Shown here one piece after another: positions 33,208 to 42,789 of a DNA stretch of 64,000 nt. A program made the position numbers and the translations under genes. A model generated the notes under the pieces. The model searched no databases and was not told the DNA's origin. It was given only the letters and a program-made list of their open reading frames with translations. This stretch comes from Eledone cirrhosa (Eukaryota > Mollusca > Cephalopoda > Octopoda > Eledonidae). The stretch covers positions 167,006,022 through 167,070,021 of the forward strand of contig OZ024743.1 of NCBI GenBank assembly GCA_964016885.1. The letters are read 5' to 3'. The number at the start of each line of letters is the position of its first letter. Position 1 is the first letter of the stretch.

Positions 33208-34840
33208 GATGCCTATAATGAAGCTCCCTACAAGATTTGAAATAAATCAGACACCATCGACAAAACAATAATAAATATATAAGAAAACAAAGAGGAAACA
33301 TAATAGACGAGAGCCAACAAAGCCTACTAAAAATAAATTGTATACACGGATCGTCATTATAACATAATTTTCTTTATTAAAATTGCGACAACATGAGTAA
33401 AATTCAACAAGTTGAAAATCAGCCATTACACAACACATAGGGTTTGAAATAAAAACAAAAAGTTTAACAATATACGTAATTAACAAAAATTACTGATTGT
33501 ATTACAAATGGCTGTATTATAAACACAACGGAAAACGTACACAAAACAATCACACAGATGTACAGACGTTCGTTCTTTGAATGATAACAAATGAGCACAA
33601 AACCGTACAAACACAGAATCACAAAATACTAATGTTCGAAATAATGGACCAGACTCTAACGCTCAAGTACCACTAATAAAAACAAAAAGACACAAATGGA
33701 CAACTGAGGAATATGCTTCAATCATATACGCGTACCTTACGCCAACATTATACCGTAAAAATGAAAAGACAACAACACACACATAAAATACTAGCTGCAG
33801 TTCTCAGAGTGCGTCTGAAAATGCTAGCAACCCGGGGTGCCCATACTGGATTTTCAATATCAACCTTTGCTAGGTGTGTTTAGGGCAGATCAAAAACGTG
33901 TGGAACTATCAGAAGCTGTTTAAGTCATAAGTCCTTCTCCATCCAGCAACATTATACCCTAAAAACGAAAACACAATACACACATAAAATCTGGCTGAAA
34001 ATCAACCCACATTTTGAGTTAATACTTGACCCTAATAAACTAGCAAATTTAAGGAGATACATATTAAAAACAAGAAAAAGAATATCAGACACTGAAATCA
34101 AACAACTAAAAGAACAAATTCATAACAAAAACACAAATAATGATAACATAATAATTAACTAACATAAACATATAGAGAATTTAAAATGTGACATAAAAAC
34201 CAACATACCCCAAATAGATAAAGTAAACAACAAAACAGAGCAAACCCCAACCATAAAAGACACACAGTGCTAACCAACAAAAACAGATTCAAGACAACAC
34301 AACCAAAGATACATATGTTAAGACAATGGCAAGAGAAATCCTTACATGGCCCATACCCCAAAAAACTAAATCGAAAGGAAGTAGATAAAGAAAACACACA
34401 AAACTGGCTCCGAAGCACTGGACTAAAAACAGAGATGGAAGGATTTCTAATTGCAGAGCAGCTGTTCTCTGGGATATGCCAATACATATGACAAAGAGAT
34501 CAAGGCCAACTGACCAGATATTATAGTCAAAGACCACAAAGAAAAAAGATGCCTTCTAATAGATATATTAATCCCCACAGATGACAATATATCTTCCAAG
34601 GAAATAAAGAAATTCTCCAAATATTAAGATCTAGAGATAGAAATAACTCGAATGCGGAAAATGAAACAGAAACAATACCTACAATAATAGTTGCTCTAGG
34701 AATGATAAAATAACACAGACAAATACATAGCCCAAACCTCAGGACTTACAAATATACACAGCATCCAAAAGATAGCACTACTAGGCACTGCACATATATT
34801 ACGAAAAGGATCAATACAGTAGAAACAACATCAGCAAAAA
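33208..34840 (+). pseudogene. RLE-type LINE deletion derivative (N-terminus joined to C-terminus), copy E4
   Basis: It begins at the (AAT)n tail of E3. After about 480 bp of non-coding leader it encodes the N-terminal KWTTEEYASIIYAYL block (33690), KLANLRRYIL and ISDTEIKQLK (to 34140), then jumps to C-terminal MLRQWQEKSLHGPYPKKL, NWLRSTGLKTEMEG, a degraded RLE, and IALLGTAHILRKGS-like sequence (34830). The RT and most of the finger are missing. A 158-bp dispersed repeat interrupts it at 33793-33950. Confidence 0.6.
33793..33950. repeat. Dispersed repeat insertion flanked by a ~47-bp duplication
   Basis: The same repeat as 6201-6360. On both sides lie near-copies of one host segment beginning CAACATTATACC and ending ACACACATAAAAT (33741-33790 and 33949-33992), consistent with a long target duplication or a local tandem duplication. 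Confidence 0.6.
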
Positions 34841-34979
34841 CTACACTGCTCATACCCAAGGTGCATAGAACTGTGCTCGGTAAAGGTGGTGGATAGACCA
34901 TTATGCAATAGCTCCCGTACGTTTTTGATATTTTACATATTTAAATAATTCTTATTGCAAATGGGAATATAACTCAAAT

Positions 34980-37228
34980 ATTTAATCCCTGAGGCAGAAC
35001 AGACTAAGACATTCTGGAGAGAAATATGGGAGCAGGATGTTGAATATAATAGTCAGGCAGTGTGGATTGAGACAGTTAAAAAGGAGATTAGTGAACAAGC
35101 ACACCAACAACCTGATTTGAGTATCACAGCTGAAACTCTTAAAAAGCAGGCCAAAATACTAACCAACTGGAAATCACCAGGCCCAGATGGTGTGCAAGGA
35201 TATTGGTTAAAAAATATAACATCCCTCCACCCAAAACTGACAGCCATGTTCAATGACTGCTTGGTGTCGGGTGAAGTACCAGAGTGGTTGACAAAAGGTA
35301 CCACAGTACTGGTAATGAAAGACCGAATCAAGGGTAATGTGGAAACTGTTAACAAGCATTGTGTCTGTGGAAATCTACTATCACCTCCACATAAACAACT
35401 TATTACCAGACAAACAGAAAGGATGCCGAAAGAAGTCCTGTGGCACAAAAGACCAGTTACTTATTGATAAGATGGTAATAAGGAATTGCAAGAGGAGGTA
35501 TACTGGTCTTGCCATGGGATGGATAGATTACAAGAAGGGCATTCGACATGGTACCTCATTCTTGGATAACCAAAAGCCTAGAGATCTTCAAGGTGGCAGA
35601 CAACATCAGACAGTTGTTGAGCAAAAGTATGAAGTCCTGGGAAACAGAGTTAACATCGGGTGGAGAATCCTTGGGAGGCGTGAAGATCAAGAGAGGTATC
35701 TTCCAGGGAGATAGTTTGTTCCCTTTGTTGTTTGTCCTTGCCCTCATACCCTTGTCCCTCATATTGCAAAAAGTGAGAGCAGGATACAAGCTGGGAAGAG
35801 GAGAGCTTGCCATCAACCACCTCCTCTTCATGGATGATCTAAAACTCTTTGGGAAATGTGAGAAGGAGTTGGATGTACTTGTTGACACTGTCCGTATTTT
35901 CAGCAATGATATATGTATGCAATTTGGTGTTAATAAGTGTGGAGTCCTAGTGATGAAGAGGGGTAAATTGAACAGGAGCAACGGAATCCAGTTACCAACA
36001 GGTGAGATGATAAAGGAAATTGACATTGAAGAGGGATACAAATATTTGGGTGTTCTGGAGGCAGATGACATCAAGAACAAAAAAGAATTAATAAGATCTG
36101 AGTACATAAGAAGAATAAGGAACATACTAAAATCACACCTAAATAGTAGGAATGTCATAAGTGCAGTAAATTCCCGAGCTGTGTCTATTATTCCGTACAG
36201 TGCAGGAATTCTCAAATGGAATGTTACTGAACAAAAAGAAATGGATAGGAAGACTACGAAGCTAATGACTCTCTACAGCATGTTCCACAAGAGGAGTGAT
36301 GTTGATAGGAGATCTGAAGGTGGAAGAGGTCTTATCAGCATAGAGGGCCGTGTTCAGATGAAGAAAAACAGTCTGCACAAATATGTGTCTGACATTAGGG
36401 AGCCAATGCTCAAAGTTGTACTGAAGGAGAAGACAATAGACCAGGGAATGTCCAAGGAGGAGCAACCTTCATGAAAAATCCCTTCATAACACCTTCTTTA
36501 AGAAAACAGAATTCAGAGATCCACAGACATGGAACTGGTTAAAAAGAAGAGACCTTAAAAAAGCTACAGAAGGAAGGCTAATGGCTGCACAAGAGCAAGC
36601 CCTCAGAACGAAGTGGGTGAAACACCATATTGATAAGGAGGAGGCTAGCTCACTGTGTAGGATCTGTGGAGAGAGAGAAGAAACTGTGGCTCACATTGTA
36701 TCTGAGTGTAAACACCTAGCCCAGACTCACTATAAAGGTTGGAGACATGATGTGATATGCAGGGTGATCCACTGGTATCTATGCAAAGTAAACAATTTAC
36801 CACATTCTGAGAAGTGGTATGAGCATAAGCCAGAGTCGGTGATAGAAAAACGATCAAGTGAAGGTGCTATGGGATTTTAGGATACAGATGGACAAGAAAT
36901 TAGAACACAATAGGCCTGACCTGGTGGTTTTTGACATGGAAAAATGATTGTGTCTGATTGTAGATATAGTCTGCCCATTTGACACGAGAGTGCAAGAAAA
37001 GGAGAGGGAGAAAATTAACCAATACCAGGATTTAAAGTAGCAGTTAAAAAGGATTTGGGACTGTCATGAGATCATGGTCGTCCCGATTGTCATAGGAGCA
37101 CTAGGTACTATCTCAAAGAGTCTTCAAAGATGGTTAAAGAAGATTAGTCCAGCCCGCTTTTTAGAACACTTCAAAAGGCATGCTTGCTGGGAACAGCAAG
37201 AACCCTCCGATACGTCCTGAATATCTGA
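34980..37228 (+). pseudogene. Family C RT-RLE protein, copy C3, several lesions
   Basis: Open segments: 35060-35467 (fingers NWKSPGPDGVQGYW), 35337-35714 and 35548-36474 (IKRGIFQGDSLFPLLF, LLFMDDLKLFG, thumb), 36581-36880 (CRICGEREETVAHIVSEC). Lesions: a ~44-bp deletion between two GTAATG repeats at about 35335, removing the NYRPIT block; one extra G in KKAFDM (about 35535); a deletion near 36462; one extra A near 36850; and a stop in the RLE. Motif C aspartates are intact. Confidence 0.8.
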
Positions 37229-37320
37229 GGCTGCAGGTAGCGGTTTGATGTTCATTTGAACAAACTTTCCAGTTAACTAACATCAATGACTGAGACTCCA
37301 ATAATAATAATAATAATAAT
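34980..37320 (+). mobile_element. Family C RLE LINE, copy C3
   Basis: Begins near PEAEQTKTFWREIWEQDVEY, a more complete N-terminus than C1, and ends in (AAT)n at 37301-37320. The 139 bp before it (34841-34979) is unassigned. Confidence 0.85.
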
Positions 37321-38737
37321 GATACAAGTATTTGGGTGTTCTGGAGGCTGATGAGATCAAGAACAAAAAATGAAGGAATTGATAAGATCTGAATACATTC
37401 GGAGAGTAAGGAGCGTATTAAAGTCACATCTGAACAGTAGGAATGCCATAAGTGCAGTAAATTCCCGAGCTGTGTCTATTATTAGGTACAGTGCGGGAAT
37501 TCTGAGATGGAATGTTGCTGAACAAAAAGAAATGGATAGGAAGACTAGGAAGCTATTGACTATCTACAACATGTTCCACAAGAGGAGTGATGTCGATAGA
37601 CTCTACTTAAGGAGATCTGAAGGTGGAAGAGGTCTTATCAGCATAGAGGACTGTGTTCAGATGGAGAAAAACAACCTACACAAATACGTGACTGATAGTA
37701 AGGAGCCAATGCTCAGAATTGTACTGAAGGAGAGGACAATAGACCAGGGGATGTCCAAGGAGGAAATAACAACAAGGAGAAAGAGCAGCCTTCATGAAAA
37801 ATCCCTTCATAGTACCTTCTTTGAGAAAACCGAATTCAGAGATCCACAGACATGGAACTGGTTGAAAAGAGGAGACCTTAAAAAGGCTACTGAAGGAATG
37901 CTAATGGCTGCTGAATTCAGAGATCCACAGACATGGAACTGGTTGAAAAGAGGAGACCTTAAAAAGGCTACTGAAGGAATGCTAATGGCTGCGCAAGAGC
38001 AGGCCCTCAAAACGAAGTGGTTGAAACACCATATTTACAAGGAGGAGACTAGCCCACTGTGCAGGATCTGTGGAGAGAGAGAGGAGACTGTGGCTCACAT
38101 TGTATCCGAGTGTAAACACCTAGCCCAGACTCACTATAAGGGCTGGAGACATGATGTGATGGGCAGAGTGATCCACTGGCACCTATGCAAAGTAAACAAT
38201 TTACCACATTCTGAGAAGTGGTATGAGCATAAGCCAGAGTCGGTGATAGAAAACGATGAGGTGAAGGTGCTATGGGATTTTAGGATACAGACGGACAAGA
38301 AACTGGAACACAATAGACCTGACCTGGTGGTTGTGGACAAGGGAAAAAGATCGTGCCTGATTGTGGATGTAACCTGCCCATTCGGCACAAGAGTGCAAGA
38401 GAAGGAGAGGGAGAAAATTAACCGATACCAGGACTTAAAGTGGGAGGTAAGAAGGATTTGGAACTGCTATGAAGTCAAAGTGGTCCCGATTGTCATAGGC
38501 GCACTAGGTACTATCTCAAAGAGTTTCCAAGGATGGTTAAAGAAAATTGGTCTCGCCGCGCTTTTTGGAACGCTTCAAAAGGCATGCTTGCTGGGAACAG
38601 CAAGAACCCTCCGATACGTCCTGAATATCTGAGGCTGCAGGTAGTGGCTTGATATTCATTTATTTCAACAAACTTTCCAGTTAACTAACATCAATGACTG
38701 AGACTCAAAGAACAATAATAATAATAATAATAATAAT
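37321..38737 (+). mobile_element. Family C RLE LINE, copy C4, inserted in the (AAT)n of C3
   Basis: It begins at codon-level homology to YKYLGVLEADE immediately after the (AAT)n of C3. It ends with the usual 3' UTR and its own (AAT)n (38713-38737), followed directly by fragment C5. It shows only one early frame break (AAAAATGAAGG, about 37369). Confidence 0.88.
37370..38632 (+). CDS. Open C-terminal half of family C LINE protein (thumb, CCHC, RLE)
   Basis: 420 residues, open to a stop at 38630-38632. The ATG is not a natural start; the copy is 5'-truncated. Content: RT thumb and linker (1-150); an in-frame duplication of a 27-residue segment beginning EFRDPQTWNW (units 37832-37912 and 37913-37993); a CCHC finger at C231, C234, H243, C248; an RLE with R316-P317-D318 and D333; and a C-terminal PIVIGALGTI block. 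The RLE would nick the target strand. No RT palm is present, so it is not autonomous. Nearly identical to C2, hence young. Confidence 0.75.
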   Translation: MKELIRSEYIRRVRSVLKSHLNSRNAISAVNSRAVSIIRYSAGILRWNVAEQKEMDRKTRKLLTIYNMFHKRSDVDRLYLRRSEGGRGLISIEDCVQMEKNNLHKYVTDSKEPMLRIVLKERTIDQGMSKEEITTRRKSSLHEKSLHSTFFEKTEFRDPQTWNWLKRGDLKKATEGMLMAAEFRDPQTWNWLKRGDLKKATEGMLMAAQEQALKTKWLKHHIYKEETSPLCRICGEREETVAHIVSECKHLAQTHYKGWRHDVMGRVIHWHLCKVNNLPHSEKWYEHKPESVIENDEVKVLWDFRIQTDKKLEHNRPDLVVVDKGKRSCLIVDVTCPFGTRVQEKEREKINRYQDLKWEVRRIWNCYEVKVVPIVIGALGTISKSFQGWLKKIGLAALFGTLQKACLLGTARTLRYVLNI

Positions 38738-38868
38738 CTGGTTAAAAAGAGGAGACCTTAAAAAGGCTACAGAAGGAATGCTAATGGCTGCGCAAGAGCA
38801 GGCCCTCAGAACAAAGTGGGTGAAACACCATACTTACAAGGAGGAGGCTAGCCCACTGTGTAGGATCA
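38738..38868 (+). mobile_element. Family C LINE internal fragment (C5)
   Basis: 131 bp matching the WLKRGDLKKATEGML to LCRI region, starting exactly at the (AAT)n tail of C4 and stopping in the middle of the finger, where RTE-type sequence begins. It has no tail of its own. Confidence 0.75.
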
Positions 38869-39430
38869 CAGAAAAGAGAGACTTTGTATGTAGCAGAAGC
38901 ACAGGAATAGTGTGTATTAAGAACAGCAGTGAAATAAACTTCTTCCAATCCCAGTTTCTGTTACATAAGGAACTTAACAGTGTAGGGGGGTTTCTCTGAA
39001 AGAATAGTAGCTAGAATAAGAACAGGCTGGGAAAAGTTTAGGGAGTTACTACTTATGTTGACAATAAATGGATTTTCTCTATGAACGAAGGGTAGATTAT
39101 ATAATACCTGTGTAAAAAGCATGATGTTGCATGGCCGTGAGATATGGGTAGTAAATTTAGAGGATATATGAAAATTGGAGAGAAATGAAGCAAGCATTCT
39201 CCATTAGATGTACAATGGGGCATGGATGAACTGAGAGAATAGCTGGAAAAGAGGAATCAGATGTTGTATGCAAAAGAGAAGATTGTATTAGTATGTGATG
39301 TATATGCATGAGCAATACTGGACAAAGAAGTGTCAAGCAATGTCAATGGAAGGAAGCTACAGTAGAGGAAGACAGAAAAACTTGGGGGAGAGGGCTTGTG
39401 ATGATGAATATCTAAATGAAATAATGGTTT
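38869..39430 (+). pseudogene. RTE LINE fragment (PHD finger end to C-terminus), diverged
   Basis: It begins with KRDFVCSRSTG, equivalent to the last Cys pair of the PHD-like finger of families A and B (second Cys replaced by Ser), then VARIRTGWEKFRELL, KGRLYNTCVKSMMLHGREIW, LERNEAS and EEDRKTWGRG. Stops are frequent. It is a third RTE lineage or an old copy. The sharp join to C5 may be a chimeric insertion. Confidence 0.65.
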
Positions 39431-39600
39431 CCAATTAAAGCACAAGGCCAGCAATTTGAAGGGAATGGGAAGTCAATTACTGGTACTTTATTTTATCAAC
39501 CCAATAAGGATGAAAGGCAGAATGTAAAAGGTTGTATCTGTAGGCTGTAAAGCATGTTGTCTGATGCTCTACCAAAACTGGCAATTCACTGCCCTTATGA
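39430..39600 (-). mobile_element. tRNA-derived cephalopod SINE, diverged
   Basis: Reverse strand shows GGTAGAGCATCAGACAACATG, CCTTTCATCCTTATTGGG, AAGTACCAGTAATTG and GGCCTTGTGC in the order of the family at 47862. It lies 55 bp on the gene-upstream-intron-distal side of the TMEM184C mini-exon donor. Confidence 0.65.
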
Positions 39601-39654
39601 AATAATAATAATAGGAAATAAAATAAAAAAAGATAGTGAACAGATGGGACGTAC

Positions 39655-39691
39655 AGCATTTAGAGCATAGATTGGCACCATCCAGAGTATT
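39655..39691 (-). CDS. TMEM184C: TMEM184C-like mini-exon (37 nt)
   Basis: The reverse strand reads a pyrimidine-rich tract, TTTTCAG, 37 coding bases, then donor GTACGT (39654-39649). The 37 bases encode (x)ILWMVPIYALNA: the third base of a split codon plus twelve codons, ending in phase 0. It joins perfectly to the phase-0 start WFALRFP of the exon at 10421-10623. The motif ILWMVPIY followed by W-AL--P is the conserved transmembrane core of TMEM184C. The exon is shorter than most, but both splice sites and the phase agree. The preceding exon should end in LQ-HIIR-like sequence and was not found to the right, so that intron exceeds 24 kb. Confidence 0.88.
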
Positions 39692-40639
39692 CTGAAAATA
39701 GAAGAAAAACTCAACTTTAATACAAAGCATATTATAATTCCCCATAACAATGTCACTTTATTGTACTAAAAGTAAATCATCATCCCCATCCCAAACCACC
39801 TTCACTACCATCATTACCACCACGACTACCATCATTGAACCAATATGTGAATATCTACATTTCAAATTACATCCAACTGTCTTTAAAAAGTAAGATAACA
39901 AAAATAAAAAAAAAACAGAAGCATGGGATGATTATGGTTATAACCACAGGTTTGCTAAATCAGGGCTGACAAGGTGATAAACAACAACAGCAAAAACTGA
40001 ATCCCCATGGGTTCCTTGACCTGTTAGAAGTAGTAGCTAAATATGTCAAATCACACAGTATCTTCAAGTGTGTTCACTCAAAACTCACAAGTCCACCACT
40101 TATAAGAATTATCTAGTCTCAGGTCAAAGATACACAACTGAAATGATTACATGCTTAAACCATTTCATTAACCCTTTTGTGACCCAATTTCCACTATTTG
40201 AATCAGTTTTGAAAATATTGAAGAATTTGAAAGAAGTATTAAATAAAATAACCAACTTTTTCATTATTAAACAGTGGTTTATACCATCAATAGTAGAAAA
40301 TGTCTTACAAAAAATTATGTAAGAAGGTTTTACTTTAAATATGAACATTTTAAAAGATAGAACAAGCTGTGATCTCAGGTGGATTCATATTATAGGGGTT
40401 CAATAATACTGTTTTATGACTTCAGACTTATAATTGCAGGTAAGAGAGGCAGGGCCGAATTTAATGGAGGGGAGGGGGGGATCCTGGGCCTCCCATAGCG
40501 AGGTGAGGGTTAGAGGGTGCCAGCAACGGCCTAGGCAATATGCTTGTGCTTTCTGATTGTCTTTTTAGTTATATAACTTTGACAGCGAGAATTCTATTTT
40601 TAGCAAAAAGTATCTAATGTCCTTACAGTGGAAAAATTT
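39692..40639. other. Unassigned intron sequence
   Basis: No repeat family, ORF or exon was recognised. A GGGGAGGGGGGGATCC-like G-rich patch lies near 40470. The polypyrimidine tract and branch region of the mini-exon occupy the first ~40 bases on the gene strand. Confidence 0.5.
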
Positions 40640-40930
40640 ATAAAAAATAAAAAATAAAAAATAAAAAATAAAAAATAAAAAATAAAAAATAAAAAATAAA
40701 AAATAAAAAATAAAAAATAAAAAATAAAAAATAAAAAATAAAAAATAAAAAATAAAAAATAAAAAATAAAAAATAAAAAATAAAAAATAAAAAATAAATA
40801 TATATATATGTATATATATATATGAATGTATATATATATATATGTATATATACATATGTACATATACATGTATATATATGTATATATACATATGTATGTA
40901 TATATATATATATATATATACATATACATA

Positions 40931-40987
<57 letters not shown>

Positions 40988-40991
40988 GTAC

Positions 40992-41024
<33 letters not shown>

Positions 41025-41070
41025 CATATGTACATATATATATATATATATATATGTATATACATATATG

Positions 41071-41120
<50 letters not shown>

Positions 41121-41178
41121 CGTACATATATATGTATGAATATATATATATGTATATGTATATAGGTATATATATATG
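40640..41178. repeat. (TAAAAAA)n heptamer array followed by a TA/TACA microsatellite
   Basis: 40641-40798 is an almost perfect array of the 7-mer TAAAAAA, about 22 units. 40799-41178 is (TA)n with periodic CATATGTACATA-type interruptions. The overlapping long ORFs on both strands encode Y/I or FYFLFFI repeats and are not genes. Confidence 0.95.
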
Positions 41179-41179
41179 G

Positions 41180-41765
41180 TGGGGTGGGGGTGGTGGGACG
41201 GGGGTGTATTTTGTTAGAGATGCCTACTGGCTGTAGTAGGTTTTACTATGTATTTAGGTAAGGCAGGTCTTCTCTATTACTGAGTACCGCCAAAGGTCTC
41301 GGTCCAGTGACATTGTCTTGGAGAGGTGTAAGTGTGTGAGGTCGGAGTTTATCAGCTCGTCCCAGGTTTTTCTACGTCTGCCTATTCCGTGGCTACCGTC
41401 TATCTTTATTGCCCTGCACTTTGTTATACAGCTATCGACTTTCATGCGCATTACGTGTCCATACCAACGTAGCCTTCACTCGAGTAAACAACATCTGATC
41501 CCTCTTATTTCTAATTTTTTCCTTAGTTCGTTTATGCTTTGCCGTTCACGTATATTACTATTACACATCCAGCGGAGCATGCAAGCTTCGTTCCTCTCTA
41601 GTCTGCGTATATCCTCTGCACACAATGCCGAGGTCTCACTGCCATGCAAGATTGCTGTTCGTATGCAGGCATCATACAACCTGCCTTTCATTTTTAGGGA
41701 GAACCCTTTAGCGGCTAATAGTGGTATAAGCTCTCTGAACTTTTTCCATCCAGTTCTGACTCTAG
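41180..41765 (-). mobile_element. Family A RTE fragment (copy A3), truncated at both ends
   Basis: Reverse strand: C-terminal coding region from ESRVARVRTGWKKF-like sequence to the stop (41254), then the start of the 3' UTR, which ends inside the C-rich patch (G-rich on the plus strand, 41177-41205) without the (GAT)n end. A nonsense codon replaces Arg in LERRLRW (about 41478). It abuts the (GAT)n tail of a family B copy. Confidence 0.8.
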
Positions 41766-42362
41766 TATCATCATCATCATCATCATCATCATTTTACGTT
41801 CACTTTTCCCTGCTTGCAAGGGTGGGACGGGTCTTATTCAGCACAGCATCTCTCCACTCGTCACGGTCCCTCGTCATCTCCACCGTGAGCTTCAATGATC
41901 TGAGGTCTGTTCTCACCACCTCCGCCCATGTTTTTCATGGTCTACCTCTACCATGTCTTCCTTCAACTGGCATTTCCTGGCACTTCTTCACCCATCGGTC
42001 ATCCTCCATGCGCATCACATGTCCATACCACCTCAGTCTCCTCTCCCGTACACTACATTCTATCCCTCTCAGACACAGTTTCTCTCTCAACACATTTATG
42101 CTGGGTCGTTCACGCACATTTACACTGCACATCCAACGGAGCATGCTTGCCTCATTTCTCTCCAGCCGTCGCATATCCTCTGCGGTTGCTGCCCATGTCT
42201 CACTACCATGCAGCATCGCGCTCCTCACACAGGCATCATACAACCGGCCTTTCGTACGCAGGGAGAAACCCTTCTTCGTCAACAGAGGAAGCAGCTCCCT
42301 AAACTTCTTCCAACCCGTCCTTATTCTAGATACTATGGCCTCGGAACACCCTCCTCCCATGC
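41766..42362 (-). mobile_element. Family B RTE 3' end (copy B2)
   Basis: 5'-truncated copy of the last ~190 codons of family B with its (GAT)n tail (41766-41790 on the reverse strand). Read against the intact element at 54597-55173, only about four codons differ in translation, all at CpG-containing Arg codons. It is very young. Confidence 0.88.
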
Positions 42363-42370
42363 TAATCTGA

Positions 42371-42372
42371 TG

Positions 42373-42406
<34 letters not shown>
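42371..42406. repeat. (TA)n microsatellite
   Basis: TA run between family B fragment B2 and the 3' end of the second Penelope-like element. Confidence 0.9.
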
Positions 42407-42412
<6 letters not shown>

Positions 42413-42469
42413 CAATATTAAATAAATGGAAATTATATTTATAAAACCATATTTATTTCATCATATATA

Positions 42470-42511
42470 TTTCAGGGATATCATATTAAAAATATGTTAT
42501 GCCTTCTTCAG
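42470..42511 (-). ncRNA. Candidate hammerhead-like ribozyme core
   Basis: The reverse strand reads CUGAAGA (42511-42505), a helix II candidate closed by AGG/CCU with an inner CAUAUU/AAUAUG stem, then GAAA (42473-42470). CUGANGA and GAAA are the invariant hammerhead core, and such ribozymes are known in Penelope-like elements. Helices I and III are AU-rich and not convincing by eye. Confidence 0.35.
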
Positions 42512-42758
42512 ACAAAATACAATATAAACAGTCTTATAAATAGATAGAATCGACATACCTTTCAACATCGACTTGCATTTGAAAAGTTGATTTGGTAGTA
42601 AAAATATTATGGACAGTTGTAAAAAGAAAGAAAAACGAAGAAAAAGAAAAAGAAGAAATGCATGCAACTAAATAGAGAGAGATAGAAAGATAGATAAAGA
42701 GAAGAACTTCATGTAAAGAAACAGAGAGAGATATATAGAGAGAGGAAAAAATAGAGGG

Positions 42759-42789
<31 letters not shown>

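Noticed and set aside
40565..41236. Long ORFs on both strands (up to 184 aa)
   Set aside because: Pure translations of TAAAAAA and TA repeats (FYFLFFI and YIYI); no gene evidence.
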